Origin: Clostridiales bacterium
GTDB lineage: Bacteria > Bacillota > Clostridia > Oscillospirales > Oscillospiraceae
Reading direction: 5' to 3'
Assembly: GCA_022781505.1 (NCBI GenBank)
Contig: JALETK010000096.1
Coordinates: 1-40,904, forward strand
DNA length: 40,904 bases
This document shows, piece by piece, positions 24,924 to 33,073 of this stretch. Position 1 is the stretch's first letter. Each line of letters opens with the position of its first letter. The position numbers and the translations under genes are program-made. The notes under the pieces are model-generated. The model was not told where the DNA came from, searched no databases, and was given only the letters and a program-made list of their open reading frames with translations.

Positions 24924-26188
24924 TGGCTTGCCCCCTTTAAGAAAAAGATGGTGTCCAGCCGGATTTCCCGGGCGGCGGCTGCCGCGTCCTCCACGGTGAC
25001 GGCCCGGGCGGCGGCCCGGTATGCTTCCGGCTCCAGGGGGAAGTCATTCAGAATGCAGAACAGAGCGTAGTCCTCCATCCGCCCCACGGAGTCCGGCACG
25101 GTTTTGAGGCTGGAGCAGATGGCCTCCTGGGCGGCGGTGAGCTCCTCCGGGGTGATGTCCCCTGCCTGGCAGGCCTCCAGCTGGCGCAGGATTTCGTCCT
25201 TGGCAAGGGTGTAATTGGATGTGTCAATGCCGGAGGACACCATGACGATGCCCTTTGCCCCATAGACCATGGAGCTGACATAGTAACACAGGGACAGCCG
25301 CTCCCGGACGTTCTGAAACAGCTTGCAGGTGAGGCCGCCTCCGAACAGGGCGTTGCACACCATGAGAGCGGGGAACCGGGGGTCCCGGGTGGTGATGCCC
25401 GTGGTGAAGCCCATGGAGAGCTTTCCCTGGGTCAGCTCCATGGTCTCCTCCAGGTACTGGGGCTCCGGGCGGCGGGGCATGGGGGCAAAGGGCAGCCCGG
25501 CCAGGCTCTCCCGGGGAAGCTCCCGGAGAAGCGCCCGGAGCTGCTCTCCCAGGGCGGTGAGGTCGGCGCTTCCGGCGTAAAAAATCTCAATCCGGGAGGA
25601 GGCCAGCACCCTCCTGTAGTGACGGTACAAAGACGCCGGGGTGATGGCCCGGACGTCCTCAATCTCTCCCAGCCGGGGAACGCCGAAGCCGTCCTCCCGG
25701 CACATGGCCCGGAGCATCTGACGGTCGGCATAGGCCCGCTTGTCATTGAGGCCAGACTCGATGGTGCTGATGAGGTTTTCCTTTTCCCGCTCCACATAGG
25801 CCGGGAGAAAAGCGCCCTGCTCCAGCAGGGGCTCCAGAAGAATCTCTCTCAAAAGGTCCAGCATGGGCTCCAGAATCCGATCCCCGGTCATGGCGAAGCG
25901 GTCTTCCAGGAAGCTCAGGTAAAAGCCGCAGGTCTGGATTTCCCCGCACTTCCGAACCAGAGGCCCCATGGACGCGCCGTACAGCTGGTCCAGGGCCCGG
26001 GAGATGTCCTGCAAACTCTCATGCCGGGCGCTGCCCTGAATCAGAACGTTGGGAAGCAGGGCGTTGAGCGCGGCCTCCTGCCGGCACAGAGGGCGCAACA
26101 GGCTAAAGCTGAGGCAGGCGCTTTTGAACCGGTCCGTCCTGACGCCCTGAAGCCAGACCCCGGGCAGAAGTTCCATTCGTTGGTGCAT
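24920..26188 (-). CDS. M16 family protein (YmfF-like), non-catalytic partner
   Basis: A 422-residue M16 protein, first gene of the M16-M16-lgt operon. Where the HxxEH zinc motif should be it reads LLPNVLIQGSARHES, so it is probably inactive and pairs with the downstream catalytic member. Retained family features are the YVEREKENLISTIESGLNDKRAYA segment and the C-terminal substrate-binding region with FGGGLTCKLFQNVRERLSLCYYV. The ATG at 26188 is chosen because AAAGGA lies about 8 nt upstream and the homology begins there. The frame stays open for 2 kb further upstream, but only as the antisense of other genes. Confidence 0.87.
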   Translation of the reverse strand: MHQRMELLPGVWLQGVRTDRFKSACLSFSLLRPLCRQEAALNALLPNVLIQGSARHESLQDISRALDQLYGASMGPLVRKCGEIQTCGFYLSFLEDRFAMTGDRILEPMLDLLREILLEPLLEQGAFLPAYVEREKENLISTIESGLNDKRAYADRQMLRAMCREDGFGVPRLGEIEDVRAITPASLYRHYRRVLASSRIEIFYAGSADLTALGEQLRALLRELPRESLAGLPFAPMPRRPEPQYLEETMELTQGKLSMGFTTGITTRDPRFPALMVCNALFGGGLTCKLFQNVRERLSLCYYVSSMVYGAKGIVMVSSGIDTSNYTLAKDEILRQLEACQAGDITPEELTAAQEAICSSLKTVPDSVGRMEDYALFCILNDFPLEPEAYRAAARAVTVEDAAAAAREIRLDTIFFLKGASQ

Positions 26189-26237
26189 ATCATTCTTCCT
26201 TTCGGCCGGAGGCTCCGGCCAGCGTTGCTCATACTGC

Positions 26238-26266
26238 ATTATATACCAATTTGCCCAAAAGGGAAA
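26238..26266 (-). promoter_or_regulatory. Promoter of the M16-M16-lgt operon
   Basis: On the minus strand, TTTCCC (26261-26266), a 17-bp spacer and TATAAT (26238-26243) precede the start by 49 nt. The -10 is perfect and the -35 is weak. Confidence 0.45.
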
Positions 26267-26378
26267 GACATTTTTCATCTCCCGGCCCTGATTTTCAAAA
26301 AAGGGCGGGTGTGGGGAAAACCGGGGGCGCGGCGGTGGAGGGCCTGGGAAAAGGGACGGAAATGTCAGACTTTTTCTC

Positions 26379-26406
26379 TTGACTTTGACCAACGGCGTGA
26401 TATGAT
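26379..26406 (+). promoter_or_regulatory. Promoter of the acylation cassette
   Basis: TTGACT (26379-26384) and TATGAT (26401-26406) have a 16-bp spacer, 52 nt before the carrier-protein start. Confidence 0.65.
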
Positions 26407-26458
26407 AGCTCTGGAGAAAATGAAAGATATACGGGCAATGGCCCGAAGGAGGAAAACC

Positions 26459-26689
26459 ATGGATGAATTGATGGAGATCCTGGAGGAAATCAATCCCGAT
26501 GTGGACTATGAGACGGAGGACCGGCTGATTGACGGCAAGGTGCTGGACTCTTTCAGCATTGTAACCCTGGTGTCCGAGATTTCGGACGCCTTTGACATTG
26601 AGATCAGCCCCAAGTATCTGGTGCCGGAGAACTTCAACAGCGCCCGGGCCATGTGGGCCATGATTCAGAAGATTCAGCAGGAGGAGTGA
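26459..26689 (+). CDS. Acyl carrier protein (DltC-like size)
   Basis: A 76-residue carrier protein. S31 in the KVLDSFSIVTLVSEI segment is the expected 4'-phosphopantetheine attachment site, and the rest fits the four-helix carrier fold (DAFDIEISPKYL, NFNSARAMWAMIQKI). It could carry an acyl group or an amino acid such as D-alanine, as DltC does. The start at 26459 follows AAGGAGG 8 nt upstream. It is separated from the MBOAT gene by only 3 nt, so both are translated together. No adenylation enzyme (DltA) is in the cassette, so the loading route is unknown. Confidence 0.88.
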   Translation: MDELMEILEEINPDVDYETEDRLIDGKVLDSFSIVTLVSEISDAFDIEISPKYLVPENFNSARAMWAMIQKIQQEE

Positions 26690-26692
26690 GGA

Positions 26693-28273
26693 ATGTCTCT
26701 GGTGTCGGAGCAGTTCCTCCTGTTTGCAGCTGTGCTGGTGGCGGCATTTTATCTGGTGCCAAAGAGGCTTCAGTGGATCTGCCTGCTGGCGGCCAGCTGT
26801 GTTTTTTACTGCACCGCAGGGTGGGAGAACTGCATATACATATTGATTACCGCCCTTTCGGCCTACGGCGCGGCCCTGTGGATGCAGCGCCTGGGGGACA
26901 GAAGCCGGGCCCACCTCAAGGAAAACCGGGAGTCCATGGACAAAGAGGCCCGGAAGGCCTGGAAGGCCAGGACGACCAGGCGCCGCCGGTGGATTCTCGC
27001 CGCCTGCCTGTGCCTGAACTTTGGGCTGCTGTGCGTCTTCAAATACGGCGGCTTCGTGCTGGGGCAGGTCAATGAGCTGTCCCTGCTTCTGGGGGGCCGG
27101 GGGATTTCCACGGTCTGGCATCTCGTGGTTCCTCTGGGCATCTCCTTTTACACCTTTCAGACCATGGGCTATGTGACAGACGTGTACTGGGAGAAGTGCG
27201 AGGCGCAGCGGAGCTTTCCCAAGCTGCTGCTCTTTACCTCCTTCTTCCCACAGGTGACCCAGGGCCCCATCAGCGACTACCGGCAGCTGGCCCCCCAGCT
27301 CTTTGGGGAACACGCTTACTCGGATCACAACATGACCTATGGCTTTCAGAGGATGCTCTGGGGCTATTTCAAGAAGATGGTTCTGGCGGACCGGGCCGCG
27401 CCTCTGGTGCAGGCGGTGTTTGACAATTATGCCGCCCTGCCGGGAAACAATGTGCTCCTGGGCGCCTTCCTCTACAGTCTCCAGATCTACGCGGACTTTT
27501 CCGGCTATATGGACATCATCTGTGGCCTGTGTCAGATGCTGGACATCCGCCTGGCGGAGAACTTCCAGCGGCCCTACTTCTCCAAATCCATTGCCGAGTA
27601 CTGGCGGCGCTGGCACATCACCCTGGGGGCCTGGTTCAAGACCTACCTCTATTACCCCATTGCCGTGTCCCGCCTGTCCAAGCGGCTGACCAAGTGGGGC
27701 ACCCGGGTCTTTGGGCCCACCTTCGGAAAGACCCTGGCGGCCTCCTTCGCCCTGGTGGTGGTGTGGTTTACCACGGGCCTGTGGCACGGGGCCAACTGGG
27801 GCTACATCGTCTGGGGCGGCATCAACGGCCTGTTCATCATTGTGTCCTTGTGGCTGGAGCCCCTTTACGAAAAAGCGAAAAAGAGACTCCATATCCGGGA
27901 GCAGTCCTTCCCCTGGCGGGCCTTTGTGACCCTCAGAACCTTCTTCCTGGTGACCCTCATCAAGGTGTTTCCCGAGGTGGGGGGCTTCCGGAACGGTGTG
28001 GGCTTCTGGCGGGCCTGCTTCCGGGGTTGGAATCTGCGGGAGAATCTCCTGTATCCTTTTTCCGGGAAAACAGATGTGATAATTCTGAGCTTTGGCGTCC
28101 TGGCCTTGTTTCTGGTGAGTTTGATACAGCGCCGGAGCTCGGTTCGGGAGCAGCTGGCGAAGACTCCAAAGCTGTTGCGGCTTGTCTTGTTTGTGATATT
28201 GTTCTTTATAATCGTGTACTGGGGCATCCCCATGTCTACGAAGACAGGAGGGTTTCTGTATGCACAGTTTTAA
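26693..28273 (+). CDS. MBOAT family O-acyltransferase (DltB/AlgI-like)
   Basis: A 526-residue multi-pass membrane protein. MBOAT proteins move an acyl group from a cytosolic donor to a substrate outside or in the membrane. The central helices carry the family core: YADFSGYMDIICGL, RPYFSKSIAEYWRRWHITLGAWF (H308) and WFTTGLWHGANWGYIVWGG with the putative catalytic H365. A basic loop (about residues 70-100) lies in the cytosol. It follows the carrier protein by 3 nt and overlaps the next gene by 14 nt. The likely reaction is acylation of a cell-wall polymer or exopolysaccharide. Confidence 0.92.
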   Translation: MSLVSEQFLLFAAVLVAAFYLVPKRLQWICLLAASCVFYCTAGWENCIYILITALSAYGAALWMQRLGDRSRAHLKENRESMDKEARKAWKARTTRRRRWILAACLCLNFGLLCVFKYGGFVLGQVNELSLLLGGRGISTVWHLVVPLGISFYTFQTMGYVTDVYWEKCEAQRSFPKLLLFTSFFPQVTQGPISDYRQLAPQLFGEHAYSDHNMTYGFQRMLWGYFKKMVLADRAAPLVQAVFDNYAALPGNNVLLGAFLYSLQIYADFSGYMDIICGLCQMLDIRLAENFQRPYFSKSIAEYWRRWHITLGAWFKTYLYYPIAVSRLSKRLTKWGTRVFGPTFGKTLAASFALVVVWFTTGLWHGANWGYIVWGGINGLFIIVSLWLEPLYEKAKKRLHIREQSFPWRAFVTLRTFFLVTLIKVFPEVGGFRNGVGFWRACFRGWNLRENLLYPFSGKTDVIILSFGVLALFLVSLIQRRSSVREQLAKTPKLLRLVLFVILFFIIVYWGIPMSTKTGGFLYAQF

Positions 28274-29315
28274 AAGAACTCTTTGGAAAATGCTGGCGTT
28301 TGTTCTACTGGTCATTTTGGTTACGGAAGTGATCACGGAGCCGTATTTCCAAAATGAGATCTTCCACTATCAGGATGCAACGGTTCGGGATTCCTTTGCC
28401 GGAACCCTGGATGTGCTGATCTGCGGCTCCTCTCACGCATATCGGGGCATTTCACCCCAGATGCTGGATGAAAAGTTAGGCTGTTGCTCCTACAATCTTT
28501 CCACCTCCCTCATGACCATGACCGGCCGGTATGAAATGCTGAAGCGTGAGCTGGATCGCAATCCGGTGAACCTGGTGATTTTGGATGTTTCCTATAATTC
28601 TATGACCCGGGATCGGGACAAGGAGGGGCCGGAGGGCGACCTCTATCAGCTGGGCCGGTATACCAATCTCCTGGAGCGGATGTCCTACTTTTTCCGGCAT
28701 TTCCGGTTGAATGAATACGGCAGCGCATATTACGATACTTTGAACCGGGGTGTTACAGCCTGGAGGAAGCTTCTGAACGGCGAGGGCAAGCGGGGCTCTT
28801 CGGACAAGTACCAGACCAAGGGCTGGCAACCGGCGCCCAGCGATTTTTACCCCATAGTATCCATAGTAAAGGAAGAGAGCTTCCACACGAAAGCCCTGAA
28901 TACCCAGTTTAATGCCCAGGATGTGGAGTACATGCGGAAGATGGTGGAGCTGTGTAAGGAGCGGGATATTGCCGTGATTGTGGTCGCGGTTCCCATAACC
29001 CAGTACATGACACTGATGTACAGTGGAATGGATGAAATCTATGAGGGTTGCTGTTCTCTGTTCCAGGAGTGGGAGGTGCCCTTCTATGACTTTAACCTGT
29101 ATCGAGGTAAAACGAAACTGTTCCCCGATGAAACGGCTTATTATGATATTAATCACTTATCTGAATCCGGTGCATGGGCTTTCACGGCAGAGCTGATCAC
29201 ACTGCTGGAGGCCCTGAAGGCGGGGACGGACACCACAGCCTGGTTCTACACCTCCTATTCCGAGGCAGAGCAGGCGGCGCTGGGCGGCTATGACCAGCCT
29301 GTGACCAAAGAGTAG
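28260..29315 (+). CDS. SGNH-hydrolase-like membrane-anchored protein (DltD/AlgJ-like role)
   Basis: A 351-residue protein with one N-terminal membrane helix (about residues 9-25) and an extracellular domain. GSSHAYRGISP (residues 56-66, likely nucleophile S58) and DINHLS near the C terminus (D296, H299) resemble the Ser-Asp-His triad of SGNH enzymes such as DltD or AlgX/AlgJ. Such partners finish O-acyl transfer outside the cell. It overlaps the MBOAT gene by 14 nt and closes the cassette before a good terminator. Codon use is less GC-biased than its neighbours. I do not recognise a more specific family. Confidence 0.8.
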   Translation: MHSFKRTLWKMLAFVLLVILVTEVITEPYFQNEIFHYQDATVRDSFAGTLDVLICGSSHAYRGISPQMLDEKLGCCSYNLSTSLMTMTGRYEMLKRELDRNPVNLVILDVSYNSMTRDRDKEGPEGDLYQLGRYTNLLERMSYFFRHFRLNEYGSAYYDTLNRGVTAWRKLLNGEGKRGSSDKYQTKGWQPAPSDFYPIVSIVKEESFHTKALNTQFNAQDVEYMRKMVELCKERDIAVIVVAVPITQYMTLMYSGMDEIYEGCCSLFQEWEVPFYDFNLYRGKTKLFPDETAYYDINHLSESGAWAFTAELITLLEALKAGTDTTAWFYTSYSEAEQAALGGYDQPVTKE

Positions 29316-29332
29316 CGGACTGTAACAGATGT

Positions 29333-29363
29333 AAAAACTTCCGGCTTCTGCCGGAAGTTTTTT
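29333..29363 (+). terminator. Rho-independent terminator of the acylation cassette
   Basis: AAAAACTTCCGGC (29333-29345) with tetraloop TTCT and its complement at 29350-29362, within a run of six Ts. Confidence 0.9.
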
Positions 29364-29392
29364 GTAAGTTTCTGAAAAAACACCGTGGGGTC

Positions 29393-29421
29393 TTGTCAAG
29401 TGCCCATATATTTGGTATAAT
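29393..29421 (+). promoter_or_regulatory. Promoter of the hdr-flx-frd operon
   Basis: TTGTCA (29393-29398) and a perfect TATAAT (29416-29421) with a 17-bp spacer, 53 nt before hdrB. No other promoter is obvious across the next 9 kb, consistent with one long operon. No Rex-like operator is evident. Confidence 0.75.
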
Positions 29422-29474
29422 TTTATCGGTAAAAAACTATCGGAAATTATTTCCGAAGGGAAGGATATGCGATT

Positions 29475-30260
29475 ATGGTACTGAGCTATTATCCCGGCTG
29501 TACGCTGAAAAACAAGGCCGCCCAGCTGGACCGGTACGCCAGGGCCTCCCTGGAGGCTCTGGGCATCACCCTGGAGGAGCTGCCCCAGTGGCAGTGCTGC
29601 GGAGGCGTGTATCCCCAGGTCACGGATGAGATCGCCACCCGGCTCTCCGCCGTCCGGGCGCTGGCGGAGGCCAGGGATCGGACCGGAACCCTGGTGTCGG
29701 TCTGCTCCGCCTGCCACCATGTGCTGAAGCGGACCAACGAGGACCTGAAGCGGGACGAGACCTTCCGGGAGCGGGCCAACCGGTACATGCAGCTGGACCG
29801 GCCCTATGAAGGGGAGACAAAGGTGGTTCACTGCCTGGAGCTGCTGCGGGACACGGTTGGCTTTGACAACCTGAAAAAGGCCGTGGTGCGGCCCCTCACC
29901 GGGCAGAAAGTCGGGGCCTACTACGGCTGCCTCCTGCTCCGGCCCGGAAAGCAGATGCAGATGGACGATCCCGAGGACCCCAGAATCCTGGAGGACTTTC
30001 TCCGGGCCCTGGGGGCGGAGCCTGTGGTCTACGCCATGCGGAACGAGTGCTGCGGAGGCTATGTGACCCTGGAGAACAAGCCCCTGGCACAGGCGAAGGC
30101 CCAGAGCGTTCTGGACAACGCCGGGGCACTGGGCGCCCAGTGCCTGGTGACCGCCTGTCCCCTGTGCAAATACAATCTGACGAGAAATGCCTCGGGGGTT
30201 CCCGTGGTGTACTTTACCGAGCTGCTGGCCCAGGCCCTGGGCCTGACGGAGGAGGGCTGA
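29475..30260 (+). CDS. hdrB: Heterodisulfide reductase subunit B-like protein (CCG domains)
   Basis: A 261-residue protein with two CCG domains: YYPGCTLKN...QWQCCGG...VCSACHH, then AYYGCLLLRPG...NECCGG...ACPLCKYNL. In HdrB these bind two non-cubane [4Fe-4S] clusters that reduce disulfides. In organisms without CoM-S-S-CoB, HdrB works on another disulfide or passes electrons onward. The start ATG at 29475 follows AAGG 10 nt upstream; an ATG at 29467 is out of frame. It opens the operon and is separated from hdrC by one base. Confidence 0.92.
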   Translation: MVLSYYPGCTLKNKAAQLDRYARASLEALGITLEELPQWQCCGGVYPQVTDEIATRLSAVRALAEARDRTGTLVSVCSACHHVLKRTNEDLKRDETFRERANRYMQLDRPYEGETKVVHCLELLRDTVGFDNLKKAVVRPLTGQKVGAYYGCLLLRPGKQMQMDDPEDPRILEDFLRALGAEPVVYAMRNECCGGYVTLENKPLAQAKAQSVLDNAGALGAQCLVTACPLCKYNLTRNASGVPVVYFTELLAQALGLTEEG

Positions 30261-30261
30261 T

Positions 30262-30642
30262 ATGAGAGATTATTCCGAAGAAATCCGCCGCATCACCGGG
30301 ATCAACCCCCGGAAGTGTATGCGCTGCGGCAAGTGCTCCGCCGTATGTCCCGCCTATGAGGAGATGGAGTACCATCCCCATCAGTTTGTGGCCATGATCG
30401 AGCGGGGGGCGGTGGAGGAGCTCATGGCCTCCAGGGCCATCTGGAACTGCCTTTCCTGCATGGCCTGTCTGGAGCGGTGCCCCAGGAGCGTGGAGCCCTC
30501 CCGACTGGTGGAGGCTGCCCGGCTCATGGTCATTCGCCAGGCGGGGAAGAACCACCTGCTGCCGGATGAGATTCCGGGGCTTCTGGATGAGGAGCTTCCC
30601 CAGCAGGCGCTGGTGAGCGCCCTGCGGAAATACGGAAAGTGA
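30262..30642 (+). CDS. hdrC: Heterodisulfide reductase subunit C-like ferredoxin protein
   Basis: A 126-residue protein with two [4Fe-4S] ferredoxin motifs: CMRCGKCSAVCP and CLSCMACLERCP, about 45 residues apart. This spacing is characteristic of HdrC, which links HdrA to HdrB. The rest is helical. GGAGGG ends 8 nt before the ATG, inside the end of hdrB. The stop overlaps the region of the hdrA start. The length is shorter than methanogen HdrC but normal for bacteria. Confidence 0.92.
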   Translation: MRDYSEEIRRITGINPRKCMRCGKCSAVCPAYEEMEYHPHQFVAMIERGAVEELMASRAIWNCLSCMACLERCPRSVEPSRLVEAARLMVIRQAGKNHLLPDEIPGLLDEELPQQALVSALRKYGK

Positions 30643-30650
30643 GGGGCGTT

Positions 30651-32642
30651 ATGCAGAGAATCGGTGTTTTTGTATGCTGGTGCGGCTCCAACATCGCCGC
30701 CACCGTGGATGTGGCAAGAGTGGCCCAGACCCTGGCAAAGGAGCCTGGGGTGGTCTATGCCACGGATTATCAGTACATGTGCTCCGAGGCGGGGCAGAAG
30801 CTCATTGCCGACGCCATCCGGGATTACAGCCTCACCGGCGTGGTGATCTGCTCCTGCTCTCCCCGGATGCACGAGGCCACCTTCCGGAAGACCGCCGCCC
30901 GGGCGGGGCTGAACCCCTACCTGGTGGAGATCGCCAACATCCGGGAGCAGTGCTCCTGGATTCACAAGAACAAAGAGGATGCCACGGAGAAGGCGGTGAT
31001 TCTGGGCCGGGCGGCCATTGCCAAGGTTCATTTGAACGCCCCCTTAACCGCCGGAAAGAGCCCTGTGACCAAGCGGGCCCTGGTGATCGGCGGCGGCATC
31101 GCCGGCATCCAGACGGCTCTGGACATTGCGGACGCCGGCTTCGAGGTGGACATTGTGGAGAAAAAGCCCACCATCGGCGGCAAAATGGCCCAGATCGACA
31201 AGACCTTCCCCACCCTGGACTGCGCCGCATGCATTCTCACCCCCAAGATGGTGGACGTGGCCCAGAATGAGAAAATCAACGTCTTTGCCTACAGTGAGGT
31301 GGAGAAGGTTCAGGGCTTTGTGGGGAACTTCACCGTCACCATCCGGCACAAGGCCCGGTATGTGGACGAGACCAAGTGCACCGGCTGCGGGCTGTGCACG
31401 GAGAAGTGCCCCCAGAAGAAGGTGCCCAACGAGTTCAACCTGGGCATGGACAACCGCCGGGCCATTTACATTCCCTTCGCCCAGGCGGTGCCGAAGCTGG
31501 CCACCATCGACGCGGACTACTGCACCATGCTGAAGACCGGCAAGTGCGGCGTCTGCTCCAAGGTCTGCTCCGCCGGGGCCATTGACTATAAGCAACAGGA
31601 CCGGCTGGAGGAGCGGCAGTACGGCGCCATTGTGGCGGCCACGGGCTTCAACCCCATCTCCCTGGACGCCTACGGAGAGTACGCCTACAACCAGAGCCCC
31701 GACGTGGTCACCTCCCTGGAGTTTGAGCGGCTGATGAACGCCGCCGGCCCCACCGGGGGCACCCTCCTGCGGCCCTCCGACGGAAAGCACCCCCACACCC
31801 TGGTGTTCGTCCAGTGCGTGGGCTCCCGGTGCGACGGGGACGGGCGTGGGAAGAGCTACTGCTCCAAAATATGCTGCATGTACACCGCCAAGCACGCCAT
31901 GCTCTGCCGGGAGAAGTACCCGGACACGGAGGTGTATGTATTCTACATCGACGTCCGCACCCCGGGCAAGGGCTTTGACGAATTCTACCGCCGGGCGGTG
32001 GAGGAGTACGGGGTGCACTACATCAAGGGCCAGGTGGGCAAGGTGGTGCCTCAGGACGGGGTTCTGAAGGTGCAGGCCTCCGACCTCCTGGAGAACCGGC
32101 AGCTGCACATTGACGCGGACATGGTGATTCTGGCGGCGGCCATGGAGCCGGACAAGTCCGCCCGGCCCCTTGCCACCATGCTGACCGCCTCCATGGACAC
32201 CAATGACTTCTTCACCGAGGCCCATCCCAAGCTCCGGCCTGTGGAGAGTCCCACGGCAGGCGTGTTCCTCTCCGGAGCCTGCCAGGGGCCCAAGGACATT
32301 CCAGAAACCGTGGCCCAGGCAGGCGCTGCTGCGGCCAAGGTCATCGGCCTTCTGGCCAAGGACAGCCTGACCTGCAACCCCTGCGTGGCAAAGCCCGACG
32401 AGCTCATGTGCAACGGCTGCTCCTCCTGTGAGAAGGTCTGTCCCTACGGGGCCATCACCTATGTGAACAAGGAGTTCCGGGGCCCCAACCGCACGACGCT
32501 TTTGCGCCGGGTGGCCTCCGTCAATCCGGCGGTGTGCCAGGGCTGCGGCGCCTGCACCGTGGCCTGTCCCTCGGGGGCCATGGATCTTCAGGGCTTTTCT
32601 AACCGGCAAATCATGGCGGAGGTGGATGCCATATGCAAGTAA
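30651..32642 (+). CDS. hdrA: Heterodisulfide reductase subunit A-like flavoprotein
   Basis: A 663-residue iron-sulfur flavoprotein. In HdrA the FAD splits electron pairs between a high- and a low-potential acceptor. The N-terminal domain has GVFVCWCGSNIA and an EQCSWIHKNKEDATEKA segment. The FAD motif VIGGGIAGIQTALDIADAG and the following TIGGKMAQIDKTFPTLDCAACILTPK are classical HdrA. Ferredoxin motifs: CTGCGLCTEKCP plus CGVCSKVC in the middle, and two at the C terminus (CNGCSSCEKVCPYGAITY, CQGCGACTVACPSGAMDL). The ATG at 30651 is preferred over a GTG at 30639 since homology begins at MQRIGVFV. It overlaps flxD by 10 nt. Confidence 0.95.
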   Translation: MQRIGVFVCWCGSNIAATVDVARVAQTLAKEPGVVYATDYQYMCSEAGQKLIADAIRDYSLTGVVICSCSPRMHEATFRKTAARAGLNPYLVEIANIREQCSWIHKNKEDATEKAVILGRAAIAKVHLNAPLTAGKSPVTKRALVIGGGIAGIQTALDIADAGFEVDIVEKKPTIGGKMAQIDKTFPTLDCAACILTPKMVDVAQNEKINVFAYSEVEKVQGFVGNFTVTIRHKARYVDETKCTGCGLCTEKCPQKKVPNEFNLGMDNRRAIYIPFAQAVPKLATIDADYCTMLKTGKCGVCSKVCSAGAIDYKQQDRLEERQYGAIVAATGFNPISLDAYGEYAYNQSPDVVTSLEFERLMNAAGPTGGTLLRPSDGKHPHTLVFVQCVGSRCDGDGRGKSYCSKICCMYTAKHAMLCREKYPDTEVYVFYIDVRTPGKGFDEFYRRAVEEYGVHYIKGQVGKVVPQDGVLKVQASDLLENRQLHIDADMVILAAAMEPDKSARPLATMLTASMDTNDFFTEAHPKLRPVESPTAGVFLSGACQGPKDIPETVAQAGAAAAKVIGLLAKDSLTCNPCVAKPDELMCNGCSSCEKVCPYGAITYVNKEFRGPNRTTLLRRVASVNPAVCQGCGACTVACPSGAMDLQGFSNRQIMAEVDAICK

Positions 32643-33073
32643 ACGAGAAATTCGAGCCCACCATTGTGGCTTTCTGCTGCAACTGGTGCTCCTACGCCGG
32701 AGCCGACTTGTCCGGCACCAACCGGCTCCAGTACCCGGCCAATGTGAAAATCATCCGCATTCCCTGCTCCTGCCGCTTGAACCCCATGTTTATTCTCCGG
32801 GCCTTTCAGCGGGGGGCGGACGGGGTGATCCTCTGCGGCTGCCACCCCGGGGACTGCCACTATACCACAGGCAACTATTACGCCCGGCGCCGGATGACCC
32901 TGATGTTCAGCCTCCTGGATTACCTGGGCATTGAGCGGGAGCGCACCCGGGTGGAGTGGGTCTCCGCCGCGGAGGGCGCCAAGTTCGCCGCCACCATGGA
33001 GGAGTTTACCGAGACCGTCCGCGCCCTGGGCGAGAACCGGAGATTGGAGGACCTGAGATGCAAGCAGATGTGA
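32633..33073 (+). CDS. flxD: MvhD/FlxD-type iron-sulfur protein
   Basis: A 146-residue MvhD-family protein, which carries a [2Fe-2S] cluster and docks the electron-input module on HdrA. The conserved cysteines are in FCCNWCSYAGADL, IPCSCRLNP and LCGCHPGDCHYTTGNYYA. No hydrogenase gene is present, so this is the FlxD-type version that takes electrons from the NAD(H) module encoded downstream. The start is well supported: GGAGGT (32618-32623) is 9 nt before the ATG. It overlaps hdrA by 10 nt and the next gene by 16 nt. Confidence 0.92.
   Translation: MQVNEKFEPTIVAFCCNWCSYAGADLSGTNRLQYPANVKIIRIPCSCRLNPMFILRAFQRGADGVILCGCHPGDCHYTTGNYYARRRMTLMFSLLDYLGIERERTRVEWVSAAEGAKFAATMEEFTETVRALGENRRLEDLRCKQM

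Noticed and set aside
24920-28336. An 1138-residue minus-strand open frame
   Set aside because: Only its last 422 codons (from 26188) are the real M16 gene. The upstream part is antisense to the carrier and MBOAT genes and has no family features.
26459-29315. A true dltABCD operon
   Set aside because: No DltA homologue is present and the gene order (carrier, MBOAT, SGNH) differs from dltABCD, so D-alanylation is not claimed.
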